Assembly: GCA_029624815.1 (NCBI GenBank)
Contig: JARSSH010000060.1
Location: 1 to 64,000 of the forward strand
Origin: Candidatus Competibacter sp.
GTDB taxonomy: Bacteria; Pseudomonadota; Gammaproteobacteria; Competibacterales; Competibacteraceae
Reading direction: 5' to 3'
Length of the DNA: 64,000 nt
In this document: piece by piece, positions 15,889 to 24,513 of the stretch
Layout of the letters: every line of letters begins with the position of its first letter
Position numbering within the stretch: the stretch's first letter is position 1
Made by a program: the position numbers and the translations under genes
The notes under the pieces: model-generated
Database searches by the model: none
Seen by the model: the letters and a program-made list of their open reading frames with translations, nothing else
What the model was told of the DNA's origin: nothing

Positions 15889-16584
15889 TCAGCTCGATTG
15901 AGCCAGCCGCTTCAATAGAGCGGGCCGCAGGAGGGTGATGTAACCGCGCTCGACCGTCAGCAGCCCGTCCGCTCGCCAAGCGCGCAGTTGCTTGTTGACG
16001 CTCTCGCGGCTGGTGGCGACCAAGCAGCCGATTTCCTCCTGCGAGAACTTTTGATCGATGCGGATTCCCGCCGGGGTAATAACCCCGTGCGCCTCGGCCA
16101 GTTTGAGCAGCAGGCGGGCCAGTCTGACTGGCAAATGCTGGAAAGCCAGACGCTCGATGAACTCGCTGGTGGCGCGTACCCGCCCGCACAGCACGGCGAG
16201 CAGGCGAATTGCGATTTGCGGATGGCGCTCCAGGAACGGGATGAAATCGGAACGCGCTAGCGTGAACAGCACGCAATCTCCGACCGCGATGGCGTCCGCG
16301 CTGCGGGGCCGGCCGTCCAGCAGAGCGATTTCGCCGAAGCATTCCCCCGGCTGGGTCATGGCAAAAATCAATTCCTTGCCTTCATCGGACACGATGCTGA
16401 TTTTGACCTGTCCCCGCAGCACCAGCATCATGCCGTCACCGGAGTCGCCCCGCTGAAAGATAAGCTGGCCGTCGCCGAACCGGCGCTCGACGCCCGAGGC
16501 CAGGAGTTGTTCGCGCTCGGTTGCTTCCAGGTGGCTGAATAGCTCGTGCTGGGCTAAGGCGGTGCGTTTATTGATGGGCGGCAT
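15889..16584 (-). CDS. Crp/Fnr-family transcriptional regulator with CRP-type recognition helix
   Basis: 231 residues. The N-terminal cyclic-nucleotide-binding domain contains the phosphate-binding cassette GECFGEIALLDGRPRSADA, with the FGE and RS residues that contact cAMP in CRP. A long dimer helix follows, then a C-terminal winged helix whose recognition helix ATSRESVNKQLRAW keeps the Arg-Glu pair used by CRP to read TGTGA and has Lys in place of CRP Arg185. FNR-type cysteines are absent. It is the last gene of the CHAT-TPS-DUF928 operon (25-bp gap). A consensus CRP site lies just beyond its stop codon, and a CHASE2 adenylate cyclase is divergent from the operon. cAMP dependence is inferred from residues and context. 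Confidence 0.9.
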   Translation of the reverse strand: MPPINKRTALAQHELFSHLEATEREQLLASGVERRFGDGQLIFQRGDSGDGMMLVLRGQVKISIVSDEGKELIFAMTQPGECFGEIALLDGRPRSADAIAVGDCVLFTLARSDFIPFLERHPQIAIRLLAVLCGRVRATSEFIERLAFQHLPVRLARLLLKLAEAHGVITPAGIRIDQKFSQEEIGCLVATSRESVNKQLRAWRADGLLTVERGYITLLRPALLKRLAQSS

Positions 16585-16609
16585 TGGTTCCGGATCGTTC
16601 CATCTTTCT

Positions 16610-17365
16610 TCAAGGGTTGGCTCCCTGATCGTAAGTGGCGGCGATTTTCAATCCCACCTGTTCCAGCAAGGCCGCCCGCTGTTCCCATAAGTGGCGGTTC
16701 GCCGGGGTAGCGTCGATCTGTTCGGACAGTATGGCGATGGCGTCGTACCAGAAACCTTCCCGGGCGTACAGAAACGGCCATTCCCTTTGGCTGGCTCGGC
16801 TCAATTGAGCGGCGAGCGTTGGGGAGGGCCGAACCTGTTTGATCGTTCCGCTGGCGATGACGTCGCGCGCGCGCTGCTCGGGGTCAATCACGGCGGCAAT
16901 GGCCCATCGATACTCGACCTCGGGTTGGAGGGTGTAGTCGAGGGGCAGGGCGTGAATGCCCGGCTGAGAGGCGGGTATTTTCAGCTCGACCAGAGGTTTG
17001 ATGGAATGATCGTCGTTCAGGGTGAATTCCAGCGGTGCGGCCAGGCCGATGGAGGAGTACCAATACAGCGTTGGCCGGGCGCGACTGGTCAGGCCGGTGC
17101 TTTCGGGGGCGAGCACGCCGAGGATCAGCACGCCGTCCGATCCGCCTCGGTTGGCGCCGCCGACCCGGGTGGCGGGCGCGCCGCGCAGCGGTGGCCGGTA
17201 AACCGGGGTCGTCTGACTGGCGATGGGCGGTGTTTGTGCGGTTTGCGCGGCGGGTTTCGGTCGCGCGTTATCGACAGGAGGCTGCGTTTGCGCACGGCTG
17301 GGCGTTGCCAAGATTGAGAACGCCAGGGCCAGGCCGACGGGCAGGGATATATGGAGTTTGTTCAT
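16610..17365 (-). CDS. DUF928 family secreted protein
   Basis: About 251 residues with a signal peptide (HISLPVGLALAFSILATPSRAQ) and the DUF928 pattern YRPPLRGAPATRVGGANRGG, LGVLAPESTGLTSRARPTLYWY and a beta-rich centre. DUF928 proteins are predicted periplasmic proteins repeatedly found beside CHAT, haemagglutinin/TPS and CHASE2 genes in cyanobacteria and some gammaproteobacteria; no activity is established. ATG 17365 is chosen for the signal peptide and a GGAGAC Shine-Dalgarno. The gene lies 29 bp after the TPS gene and 25 bp before the Crp/Fnr gene. Confidence 0.88.
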   Translation of the reverse strand: MNKLHISLPVGLALAFSILATPSRAQTQPPVDNARPKPAAQTAQTPPIASQTTPVYRPPLRGAPATRVGGANRGGSDGVLILGVLAPESTGLTSRARPTLYWYSSIGLAAPLEFTLNDDHSIKPLVELKIPASQPGIHALPLDYTLQPEVEYRWAIAAVIDPEQRARDVIASGTIKQVRPSPTLAAQLSRASQREWPFLYAREGFWYDAIAILSEQIDATPANRHLWEQRAALLEQVGLKIAATYDQGANP

Positions 17366-17394
17366 GGTGGGAAGTCTCCGAAGGCCATGCGTTG

Positions 17395-20049
17395 TCATCG
17401 ATCGCCAAAGCTCTGCGCGGCGGTTGCGAGCGCGGGGGCGGATGGGAATGTGGGCGACGGCGTGGCCCCGGCCAAGGTCGGCGGCGCGGCGCGGCACCGC
17501 GCCGGCTGGATGGTCGCCGGATCGTCCGGTCCGGGCAGCAATCCGCCCCGCCCCTGCACGATGAAGCGACCGCGACTGTCCGGATCGCTGGTTCCGCAGC
17601 GGTCGCCGAGTTGGTCGGCGGCGCTCAGGTAGTTGGTTGGCAATACGGTCAGACTACCGCTGAGGTCGGTGTTGGGGGCATTGTTTTGCACGGTGCCGTC
17701 GTTGCCGGTGATGCGCGAGGAGGCGTTTAGCACTTGATCGGTGCTGGCGGCGTCGTGCAGGAATACGCCAGCGTTGATGAGGATATTGCCGCCCCGACCC
17801 TGGTTGGCTTGGGCGGTAATGGTGCTGCCATTCAGGGCGACGATGTTGCCGCTGTTGATGGTGACGTTGCCGCCTTCGGTGTCGAAGCCGCCGTAGACGG
17901 TGGCGCTGATTGCGCCGCCGTTGAACAGCCTGAGGTGATCGACGTCGAGGGTAATGTTGCCACCGTTGGTCGTTGCTGAGGCGGTGCTGATCGTGCCGCC
18001 GTCGGTGAGGGTGAGGAAAGGAGTGGTCAGAGTAATATTGCTGTCGCCGGCATCGCCGGTGGAGCCCGGTTCCGCGCTGGCGAACAGACCGGAAGGGTAG
18101 GGACTGATCGGAGTCGTCCCGCTGATGGTGACGGAGTCGCGGACGGTCAGGGTAATATTACCGCCGTGCCCCGCGCCCAGGGTGGCGGAAGCGATCAAAC
18201 CGCCGCCCCTCAGTTCGAGCCGACCCACGTCCAGGACGATCGAGCCGGCATTGCCGGTAGAGCCTGCTTGCGCACCCGCGAACAGGCTGGAAGGATAGTC
18301 GCCGGTCGGATCGGTTCCGCTGATGATGACGGCGTCGCGAGCGGTGAGGGTGATGTCGCCGCCGTGTCCCGCGCCCAGAGTGGCGGAGGTAATCAAGCCG
18401 CCGCCGTGCAATTCGAGCCGACCCACGTCCAGGACGACCGAACCGGCGTTGCCGGTGGCGCCGGTTTGAACGTGGGTATACAGGCCGGAGGGGAAGGGGT
18501 AGCGACCGGTCGGATCGGTCCCGCTGACGATGACGGCGCCGCGGGCGGTGAGGAAGATGTTACCGCCGTGCCCCGCGCCCCAGGTTGTGGAGGCAATCAA
18601 ACCCCCCTCGCGCAGTTCGAGTCGGCCCACGTCCAGGGCGATCGAACCGGCGTTGCCGGTGGCGCCGGCTTGGGCATTGGAGAACAGGCCGGAAGGGTAG
18701 CGGCCGGTTGGATTTACCCCGCTGATGGTGACGGCATCGCGAGCGGTGAGAGTAATGTCGCCGCCATCGCCCACACCGAGTGTGCCGGAAACAATCTGAC
18801 CGCCCCCATTCAAGTCGAGCCGGCCCACGTCCAGGGTGATCGAGCCGGCGTTGCCGGTGGCGCCGGTTTGGGCAGTGGCGAACAGGCCGGAAGGGGAAAA
18901 GCCAGTCGGTTCCGTCCCGCTGATGGTGACGGCGTCGCGAGCGGTGAGAGTAATGTCGCCGCCATGTCCGGCGCCAAAGGTGCTGGAAGACAGTTGACTG
19001 CCCCCGCTTAAAATGAGGGAGCCCACGTCCAGGGCGATCGAACCGGCATCGCCGGCGCCGAAAGCGGCTGCGGTAAGCCCGGTCGCGCCTTCAAATCGCG
19101 CCGCGCCGGTTAGGGCGATATCCAAGCCACGCGCCGCTTGGTCGCCGTAGTTATTCGCGAATACCCATCCCCTCCGGCTAACCCACTGTCCGCCGCGAAT
19201 GAAGATGGCTCCACCGCCCGTGCCGCTGGTGTCCAGATTGGCCAACTCGACTTCACCGAACGGGTCGCCCAGATTCACCGTCGGTCGTTGCGCCGAGCCG
19301 TGTTCCAGGGTGAGAGACCCGAGAGTGCCGAAACCCCGCAGGGCCAAATCCGTTTCGGTGGGAACCACTTCCCCGGCCGAGCCGGCCGCCGCCAGGTTGA
19401 TCCGCCCCGCCGGAGCGTACAGCGTGGCGTCGGTCAAGGTCAGATCGCCGCCGATCAGGGACAGGGTTTGCCCGTCCGGTACGCGCAGGAAAGCGCCGTT
19501 GACGGTGATCGGGGCGGGAGGACCAAGGAAGCCGAACGCCGCGACCGGCGCCACCGTCAGCACGCTGTCGGCGGGAGCGCGGGCGTCGAAGCGCCCGCCA
19601 TCGCCCAGGCGCAGATAATCGGCGGTGCTGACGTGCACCGAGCCGGTCACGTCCAATCTGGCGTTCTCCCCGAACAACATTCCGGCCGGATTGAGCAGGT
19701 ACAGATTCGCCCCTGGAATGGTCGAGCGGATCGTGCCGTCGATCAGCGACACCTCGCCGCCGGTGACCCGGCCGATGATGTTGTTCACCGAATTGGGGCC
19801 GCTGAAGGTGGCGGATTCGCCGCTGTGGAGGGAGAACTGGCCGAAACTGTGGAACAGGTTGCCACCCACCTGCTGGCCCAGGTCGGCGGTGATCTGATAA
19901 TTCGGCCCCGGCAGCGCCCCGCCCTGGCCCAGCGTGCCGTCGGTGGTCACTCCGCCGCGGGCGGGCAGCGCGCAGGCCATGGCGAACGCGGCCGCGCCGG
20001 TTATCCCGATAACATGCCGCCGGGCATCGATAAAACGGAATGCGTTCAT
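17395..20049 (-). CDS. two-partner-secretion exoprotein (TpsA, haemagglutinin-type beta-helix)
   Basis: 884 residues. A signal peptide (GITGAAAFAMACALPARGG) is followed by the TPS secretion domain at about 35-150, with NYQITADLGQQVGGNLFHSF, VNNIIGRVTGGEVSLIDG and LYLLNPAGMLFG (equivalent of NPNGI). The rest is a predicted right-handed beta-helix containing five tandem 66-68-residue repeats encoded at 18058-19053 (ALDVGRLELRGGGLIASATL-type units). The C-terminus has a Cys in DRCGTSDPDSRGRF, typical of cyanobacterial-type members. It should be exported by a TpsB protein; the only one here is at 11841-13583. ATG 20049 follows the CHAT gene by 11 bp, so the two are co-transcribed. Confidence 0.93.
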   Translation of the reverse strand: MNAFRFIDARRHVIGITGAAAFAMACALPARGGVTTDGTLGQGGALPGPNYQITADLGQQVGGNLFHSFGQFSLHSGESATFSGPNSVNNIIGRVTGGEVSLIDGTIRSTIPGANLYLLNPAGMLFGENARLDVTGSVHVSTADYLRLGDGGRFDARAPADSVLTVAPVAAFGFLGPPAPITVNGAFLRVPDGQTLSLIGGDLTLTDATLYAPAGRINLAAAGSAGEVVPTETDLALRGFGTLGSLTLEHGSAQRPTVNLGDPFGEVELANLDTSGTGGGAIFIRGGQWVSRRGWVFANNYGDQAARGLDIALTGAARFEGATGLTAAAFGAGDAGSIALDVGSLILSGGSQLSSSTFGAGHGGDITLTARDAVTISGTEPTGFSPSGLFATAQTGATGNAGSITLDVGRLDLNGGGQIVSGTLGVGDGGDITLTARDAVTISGVNPTGRYPSGLFSNAQAGATGNAGSIALDVGRLELREGGLIASTTWGAGHGGNIFLTARGAVIVSGTDPTGRYPFPSGLYTHVQTGATGNAGSVVLDVGRLELHGGGLITSATLGAGHGGDITLTARDAVIISGTDPTGDYPSSLFAGAQAGSTGNAGSIVLDVGRLELRGGGLIASATLGAGHGGNITLTVRDSVTISGTTPISPYPSGLFASAEPGSTGDAGDSNITLTTPFLTLTDGGTISTASATTNGGNITLDVDHLRLFNGGAISATVYGGFDTEGGNVTINSGNIVALNGSTITAQANQGRGGNILINAGVFLHDAASTDQVLNASSRITGNDGTVQNNAPNTDLSGSLTVLPTNYLSAADQLGDRCGTSDPDSRGRFIVQGRGGLLPGPDDPATIQPARCRAAPPTLAGATPSPTFPSAPALATAAQSFGDR
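18058..19053. repeat. five tandem repeats of 198-204 bp inside the TPS gene
   Basis: Unit boundaries fall at 19053, 18855, 18657, 18453, 18255 and 18057, giving lengths of 198, 198, 204, 198 and 198 bp. The third unit has two extra codons. Each unit encodes a GNAGSI-LDVGRLEL-GGG / GAGHGGNITLTARDAV / SGTDPTG-YPSGLF coil set of the beta-helix. Unit number could vary between strains by slippage or recombination. Confidence 0.92.
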
Positions 20050-20060
20050 GGGGGAGAACC

Positions 20061-22280
20061 TCACAACCAGTTGCCGATTAGAAGAAACGGCGACCAATAG
20101 CCGGGATGCTGGTAGCGCGGGTCGGCCAGCAACCGTGTTTGCGCCCGTTGCAGCGCCTCGGCTTTGGATAATTCCGGGTTCCGCAACTGCCGGTAGAACT
20201 CTGTCACCAGCAGCGAAGAGGCCTGGTCGTTGATGAACCACAAGGTCGCCAGCGCGCTGCGGGCGCCGGCCTTGACCGCCACCCCGGCCAGCCCCAGCGC
20301 GGCGCGGTCGTCGCCGGCGGCGGTCTGGCAGGCGCTCAGGGTCAGCAGCTCCACCGGCCGGTCGCGGTACTGGCTCAGGCTCATGAAGCGTTCCAGCCGG
20401 TCCAGGGTGAGTTTGTCGTCGAAGGTCAGCAGAAAGGTGTCGCGCGCGTCGCCGGCAAACTCGCCGTGCGAGGCGATGTGAACGATGGAGTAGGGCGTTT
20501 CCTTCAGTTCCCGCTGGACGTTGGCCAGGCGGAAATCCGCATCTTCCAGCACGGTGCCGCCGTAGGCGGCGTGAATGGCGTCCAGTTCTCCACGCACGTA
20601 ATCCAGCGGTGGGAATCCCTGCACCGCTGCGCTCAGGCCGTTGAGCAGCGGCTGGATTTTCTGGCGTGGAATGGGGCGCAGATCGGTCAGGGTCAGGCCC
20701 GGCGTGGTGGCGACGGCGTAGCGGCGGACGAGAAAGCCCTCACCGTCGTGCAGAGCGGCGAGCGGGATGGTGCGCAGGGGGCCATCCGGCACGATCACCA
20801 GCGTTTCGACCTGTCGGGCGTCCAGTTCGCCCTGCAACGGGCCGATCAGCCAGCCGTGCAAGCGCTGGGCGAGCGGAAGGTATTCGCGGCTGGTGCGCTT
20901 TTCCAGATAACGGCGGAAGCCGCGCACGGCCTCGGTGAAGGCGGCGTGGTCCACCCGCACCGTAACCTGTCGAAGACCTCCCTCGGTGTGCAGCAACAGC
21001 TCCAGCCGATCAGGCAGCGGAATCGGATACAGCACGGCGGTGCGCGGCGGCGGTCGGTCCAGATCGACGGTGCGCGCTTGCAGGGCAACGACGCAGTCGT
21101 CCTGAAAATAATCTTTTACTTCGGCGGTCTTTAGCGCTTCCATCGTATCGCGGGCGGCCCGCAAATCGGCTTCGCGGGCAGCGGCCATGGACTGCCGGGC
21201 GGCGCGTTGGAGCAGGAGATCGGCCAGTTCGAGAAAGGCATCGCCGACGCTGGTTCGGAAGGAACCGGTCTCACCGGCCCGCATCGGGACGAAATCCTGG
21301 CGGATGGCTTGTAGGTTGGTCACCGCCTGCTGGTAGGCCAGAATCGCGCCGTCGCGGTCGCCCTGGGCGGCGAGCCGGCGGCCGATGGCCCATTGCCAGC
21401 GGTACAGCAGTTCCGGGGCCTCGGCTTGCTGGGCGGCGAACGCGGCTTGCCGGTACAGCGCCAGCGCCTGGGCCGGATGCCCCTCGTCCTGTTGCAGTTG
21501 CGCCTGATAACCGAGGGCGTGGGACAGACCGGGACGGTCGTCCAGCGCGCGGGCCATGCTGGCGGCGGCGGTGAAATCCCGAAGGGACTGGGCTCGTTGC
21601 CGGGCGGACGCGCCGGGCAGCGTGCGGCGCAGTTGGCCGACGGCGAGCAAGCGATACACCTTGTCGCGGCTGGCGGGCAGGGTCGGTAGCAGTTGGGCGG
21701 CTTCGTCCAGCAGTGCGTCGGCCCGACGGGGTTCCCCTGTCCGCGCGGCGAGGCGGGCGCCGTTGATCAGCACGGCGACGGTCAGCGGCGCGTCTTGCGC
21801 CCGGCGGGCCAGAGTCAGGCCGTCCTGGTAGGCGGCGCGGGCGGCGCGGATATCGCCCTCTCCGGCGGCCAAATTGCCCAAGTGGTTGAGGCTGGCGGCC
21901 GCGATGTCCGGCGCGTCGGCGTGCCGGGCCAGCGCCACGCTGTTTTCCAGCATCCGGCGGGCATCCTCCCGTGCGCCGGTCAACCGCAGGGTTTCGCCCA
22001 GTTCACCCAGGACGGCGGCGTGCCGGGCCGGATCGTCCAGGGATTCGGCCAGCGGTCGCGCGGCGCGCAAGGCGGCGAGGGCGTCGCGCGATCGGCCCGA
22101 CGCCCGATAGGCGCCGGCTTGTTGCAGCAGGGCATCGATCTGTCGAGTCTGTGTCTCGACCCCAGCGGCCGGCGGCGGTTCGGCCGCCACGGTCGCCGGA
22201 GCCAGCAGTTGCAAGCCCAGCACACTCGCCGGAGCAACTCGCGATAAATGCCGCCACAACTGACATGCGTTGCGATTCAT
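20061..22280 (-). CDS. TPR-CHAT domain protease-like protein
   Basis: 739 residues: a signal-like N-terminus (VAPASVLGLQLLAPATVAA), about 300 residues of TPR-type helices (for example AVLGELGETLRLTGAREDARRMLE), and a C-terminal CHAT domain (about 430-739). The caspase-like dyad is seen in IVHIASHGEFAG (His) and LLTLSACQTAAGD (Cys), followed by GLAGVAVKAGARSALATLW. CHAT proteins are caspase/separase relatives; some are activated proteases in cell-death or defence systems. Here the gene leads an operon with a TPS exoprotein, DUF928 and Crp/Fnr genes, and its signal-like N-terminus suggests a periplasmic rather than cytosolic role. It may process or regulate the exoprotein (inference). Confidence 0.92.
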   Translation of the reverse strand: MNRNACQLWRHLSRVAPASVLGLQLLAPATVAAEPPPAAGVETQTRQIDALLQQAGAYRASGRSRDALAALRAARPLAESLDDPARHAAVLGELGETLRLTGAREDARRMLENSVALARHADAPDIAAASLNHLGNLAAGEGDIRAARAAYQDGLTLARRAQDAPLTVAVLINGARLAARTGEPRRADALLDEAAQLLPTLPASRDKVYRLLAVGQLRRTLPGASARQRAQSLRDFTAAASMARALDDRPGLSHALGYQAQLQQDEGHPAQALALYRQAAFAAQQAEAPELLYRWQWAIGRRLAAQGDRDGAILAYQQAVTNLQAIRQDFVPMRAGETGSFRTSVGDAFLELADLLLQRAARQSMAAAREADLRAARDTMEALKTAEVKDYFQDDCVVALQARTVDLDRPPPRTAVLYPIPLPDRLELLLHTEGGLRQVTVRVDHAAFTEAVRGFRRYLEKRTSREYLPLAQRLHGWLIGPLQGELDARQVETLVIVPDGPLRTIPLAALHDGEGFLVRRYAVATTPGLTLTDLRPIPRQKIQPLLNGLSAAVQGFPPLDYVRGELDAIHAAYGGTVLEDADFRLANVQRELKETPYSIVHIASHGEFAGDARDTFLLTFDDKLTLDRLERFMSLSQYRDRPVELLTLSACQTAAGDDRAALGLAGVAVKAGARSALATLWFINDQASSLLVTEFYRQLRNPELSKAEALQRAQTRLLADPRYQHPGYWSPFLLIGNWL

Positions 22281-22488
22281 GAGGCAATGCCCGCTCTCGC
22301 GCTCCCGCTGGATACCGTTTCAAGCATAATAACAAGCATAATAATAAGTAAATTTTGGACAAAAATAAATTAAAATTAATTACTTAAAGTGATATCCAAT
22401 TGATGCGCCGACCCGTTTTCGCGGTCGATTCCCGTGTCCTGGAAATCATCCATCATCGGGCGGTCGGCGCGATAAATGTATTATTTAT
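22281..22488. promoter_or_regulatory. AT-rich divergent promoter region between CHAT operon and CHASE2 cyclase
   Basis: A 208-bp AT-rich spacer separates two divergent genes. It contains a tandem 12-bp direct repeat (CAAGCATAATAA, twice) at 22321-22344 and long A/T tracts up to 22390. No exact CRP palindrome is present; AGTGA near 22388 is at best a half site. It probably holds promoters in both directions. Confidence 0.5.
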
Positions 22489-24498
22489 ATGCAATGGTCC
22501 ATCGAAATCATGTCGATTCGAATCGATAGGGCACGGTGGCGACGGTTTCCGCAAGGGCTGGCGCGCTGGCGCGCGCCGGCCGCGTGCCTGCTGCTGGGCC
22601 ATCTCGTATTTGCCGGTGTGCTCGGACTGTGGCAGGCCGGCATGCTGCAAGCCCTGGAACTGCTCGGTTACGATCGGGGCTTGCGCTGGCGGACCCCAGC
22701 GGCGCTCGACGACAGGATCGTGCTGGTCGGCGAGACCGAAGCCGACCTCCACCGTTGGGGGTACCCGTTGCCGGATGGCGTTCTGGCCGATGCGCTGGAA
22801 CGGCTGGCGCAGGGGCGGCCGCGGGTGATCGGCGTCGATAAATACCGCGATATTCCGGTGCCGCCGGGCAGCGAGCGGTTGGACCGAGTGCTTCGCCGCC
22901 ACTCCGAGATCGTTTGGGTGACGAAATTCGGCAATTTCGCCGCCCGCGACCGCGCCGTGGCTCCGCCTGCCGCTTTGGCCGACACCGATCGGACGGGTTT
23001 CAGCGACATCCCCATTGACGAAGATGGCTTGGTCCGGCGCGGGCTGCTGTTTCTCGACGACGGTCGGCAAGTGTCCACCGCCTTTGCCCTGGTCGTGGCC
23101 CTGCGTTATTTGCGGGAGGAAGGCATCGTTCCGCAGGCCGATTCCCGGGATGCCGACGACCTGCGGTTGGGCGCGACCACGATTCCGCCGCTCGCGGCGA
23201 ACGAGGGAGCCTATGTCCGCGCCGATGCCGCCGGCTATCAATATCTGCTGGACTATCGGGGCCGGCTGAGTGCCGCGCGCATTTACACCCTGACCGATCT
23301 GTTGCAGGGACGGCTGCCGGCGGCGCAACTCGCCGACAGGATCGTTCTGCTGGGCGGGATGGCGGAGAGCTTGCGCGATGATTTCTACATTCCCGCTCGC
23401 CGCTTTCTGGCCGATGCGCCGCCGTCTTCGCCGCCAGCGGGCGACTCCAATGGCCGAATCGCCGGGGTCGTGCTCCACGCCCTGCAAATCGACCAGTTGC
23501 TGCGCTTCGCCCTGACGGGCGATGCTCCGATTCACGGCTTGCCGGATGGCGTCGAGGCCGGCTGGCTGTGGCTGTGGTGTCTGGCGGGCGTCGGCCTGGT
23601 GCTGGTTCGCTGGCCCGTCCGATGCCTGCTGCCGTTGGCGGCGGGCGCGCTGATCCTGATGGCGGGGTTATGGCAGATTGCTTTCCTGCGCCAGATCTGG
23701 TTGCCGTTGGCCGCGCCGGCGTTGGGGTTGAGCGTCGCCGCCGCCCTGTCCGCCGCCTATCTCTCGGCCCACGATCACGCCGAGCGCCGCTGGTTGATGA
23801 ACCTGTTCGCCCGTCAGGTCGCGCCCGAGGTGGCGGATGCGTTCTGGCTGGAACGCGAGCGCCTGCTTGCGGGCGGACGCCTGCTGCCGCAACACTTGAC
23901 CGTGACCGTACTGTTTGCCGATATCCGGGGATTCGCCGCGATCGCCGAAGTCCTGGAGCCGGCCCGGCTCATGGACTGGTTGAATGAATACATGGCGGCG
24001 ATGACGCAGGTAGTCATGGCGCACGGCGGGATGGTCAAGCAGTACGCCGGCGATGCGGTCATGGCCCTGTTCGGCGTGCCGATCCCGCGCCAGACCGAAG
24101 CGGCGATTGCCGGAGATGCGATGCGGGCGGTTGAATGCGCGCTGGCGATGGACGAACGATTGCGGCCGCTCAACGCGGATTGGGCGCGGCGTGGGTTACC
24201 GGGCGCCGCCGTGCGGGTCGGCATTTACACCGGGCCGTTGGTGGCGGGCAGCCTGGGCGACAGCCGGCGCTTCGAGTACGCCGTGGTCGGCGACACCGTC
24301 AACGTCGCCTCGCGCCTGGAAGGCTTCGACAAGGACGCGCACCATGCCGCCGGCAGCCTTTGCCGCGTGCTGGTCGGCGACGCGACGCTGCGGTATCTGG
24401 GCGGCCGATTTCGGGTGACCGGGTTGGGATGGTTCAGATTCAAGGGTAAGCATCGGGAGATCGCCGTCTATCGAGTGGATGGCCGGGTTGCCGAATGA
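22489..24498 (+). CDS. CHASE2-domain class III adenylate cyclase
   Basis: 669 residues. An N-terminal membrane segment (CLLLGHLVFAGVLGLWQAG) is followed by an extracytoplasmic CHASE2 sensor (about 50-340), three membrane helices (about 358-425) and a cytoplasmic class III cyclase domain (about 465-660). Catalytic elements are LFADIRGFAAIAEVLE (metal Asp), VKQYAGDAVMALFG (second metal Asp, with the Lys typical of ATP specificity) and YAVVGDTVNVASRLEGF. It would make cAMP in response to a periplasmic signal. It is divergent from the CHAT-TPS-DUF928-Crp operon, and a CpdA phosphodiesterase is encoded 10 kb away. An alternative ATG at 22510 is possible. Confidence 0.94.
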   Translation: MQWSIEIMSIRIDRARWRRFPQGLARWRAPAACLLLGHLVFAGVLGLWQAGMLQALELLGYDRGLRWRTPAALDDRIVLVGETEADLHRWGYPLPDGVLADALERLAQGRPRVIGVDKYRDIPVPPGSERLDRVLRRHSEIVWVTKFGNFAARDRAVAPPAALADTDRTGFSDIPIDEDGLVRRGLLFLDDGRQVSTAFALVVALRYLREEGIVPQADSRDADDLRLGATTIPPLAANEGAYVRADAAGYQYLLDYRGRLSAARIYTLTDLLQGRLPAAQLADRIVLLGGMAESLRDDFYIPARRFLADAPPSSPPAGDSNGRIAGVVLHALQIDQLLRFALTGDAPIHGLPDGVEAGWLWLWCLAGVGLVLVRWPVRCLLPLAAGALILMAGLWQIAFLRQIWLPLAAPALGLSVAAALSAAYLSAHDHAERRWLMNLFARQVAPEVADAFWLERERLLAGGRLLPQHLTVTVLFADIRGFAAIAEVLEPARLMDWLNEYMAAMTQVVMAHGGMVKQYAGDAVMALFGVPIPRQTEAAIAGDAMRAVECALAMDERLRPLNADWARRGLPGAAVRVGIYTGPLVAGSLGDSRRFEYAVVGDTVNVASRLEGFDKDAHHAAGSLCRVLVGDATLRYLGGRFRVTGLGWFRFKGKHREIAVYRVDGRVAE

Positions 24499-24513
24499 GC
24501 GTTCGGCCTTCCT

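Noticed and set aside
18058-19053. CRISPR-like periodicity
   Set aside because: The units are contiguous 198-bp coding repeats without spacers, in the frame of a beta-helix protein.
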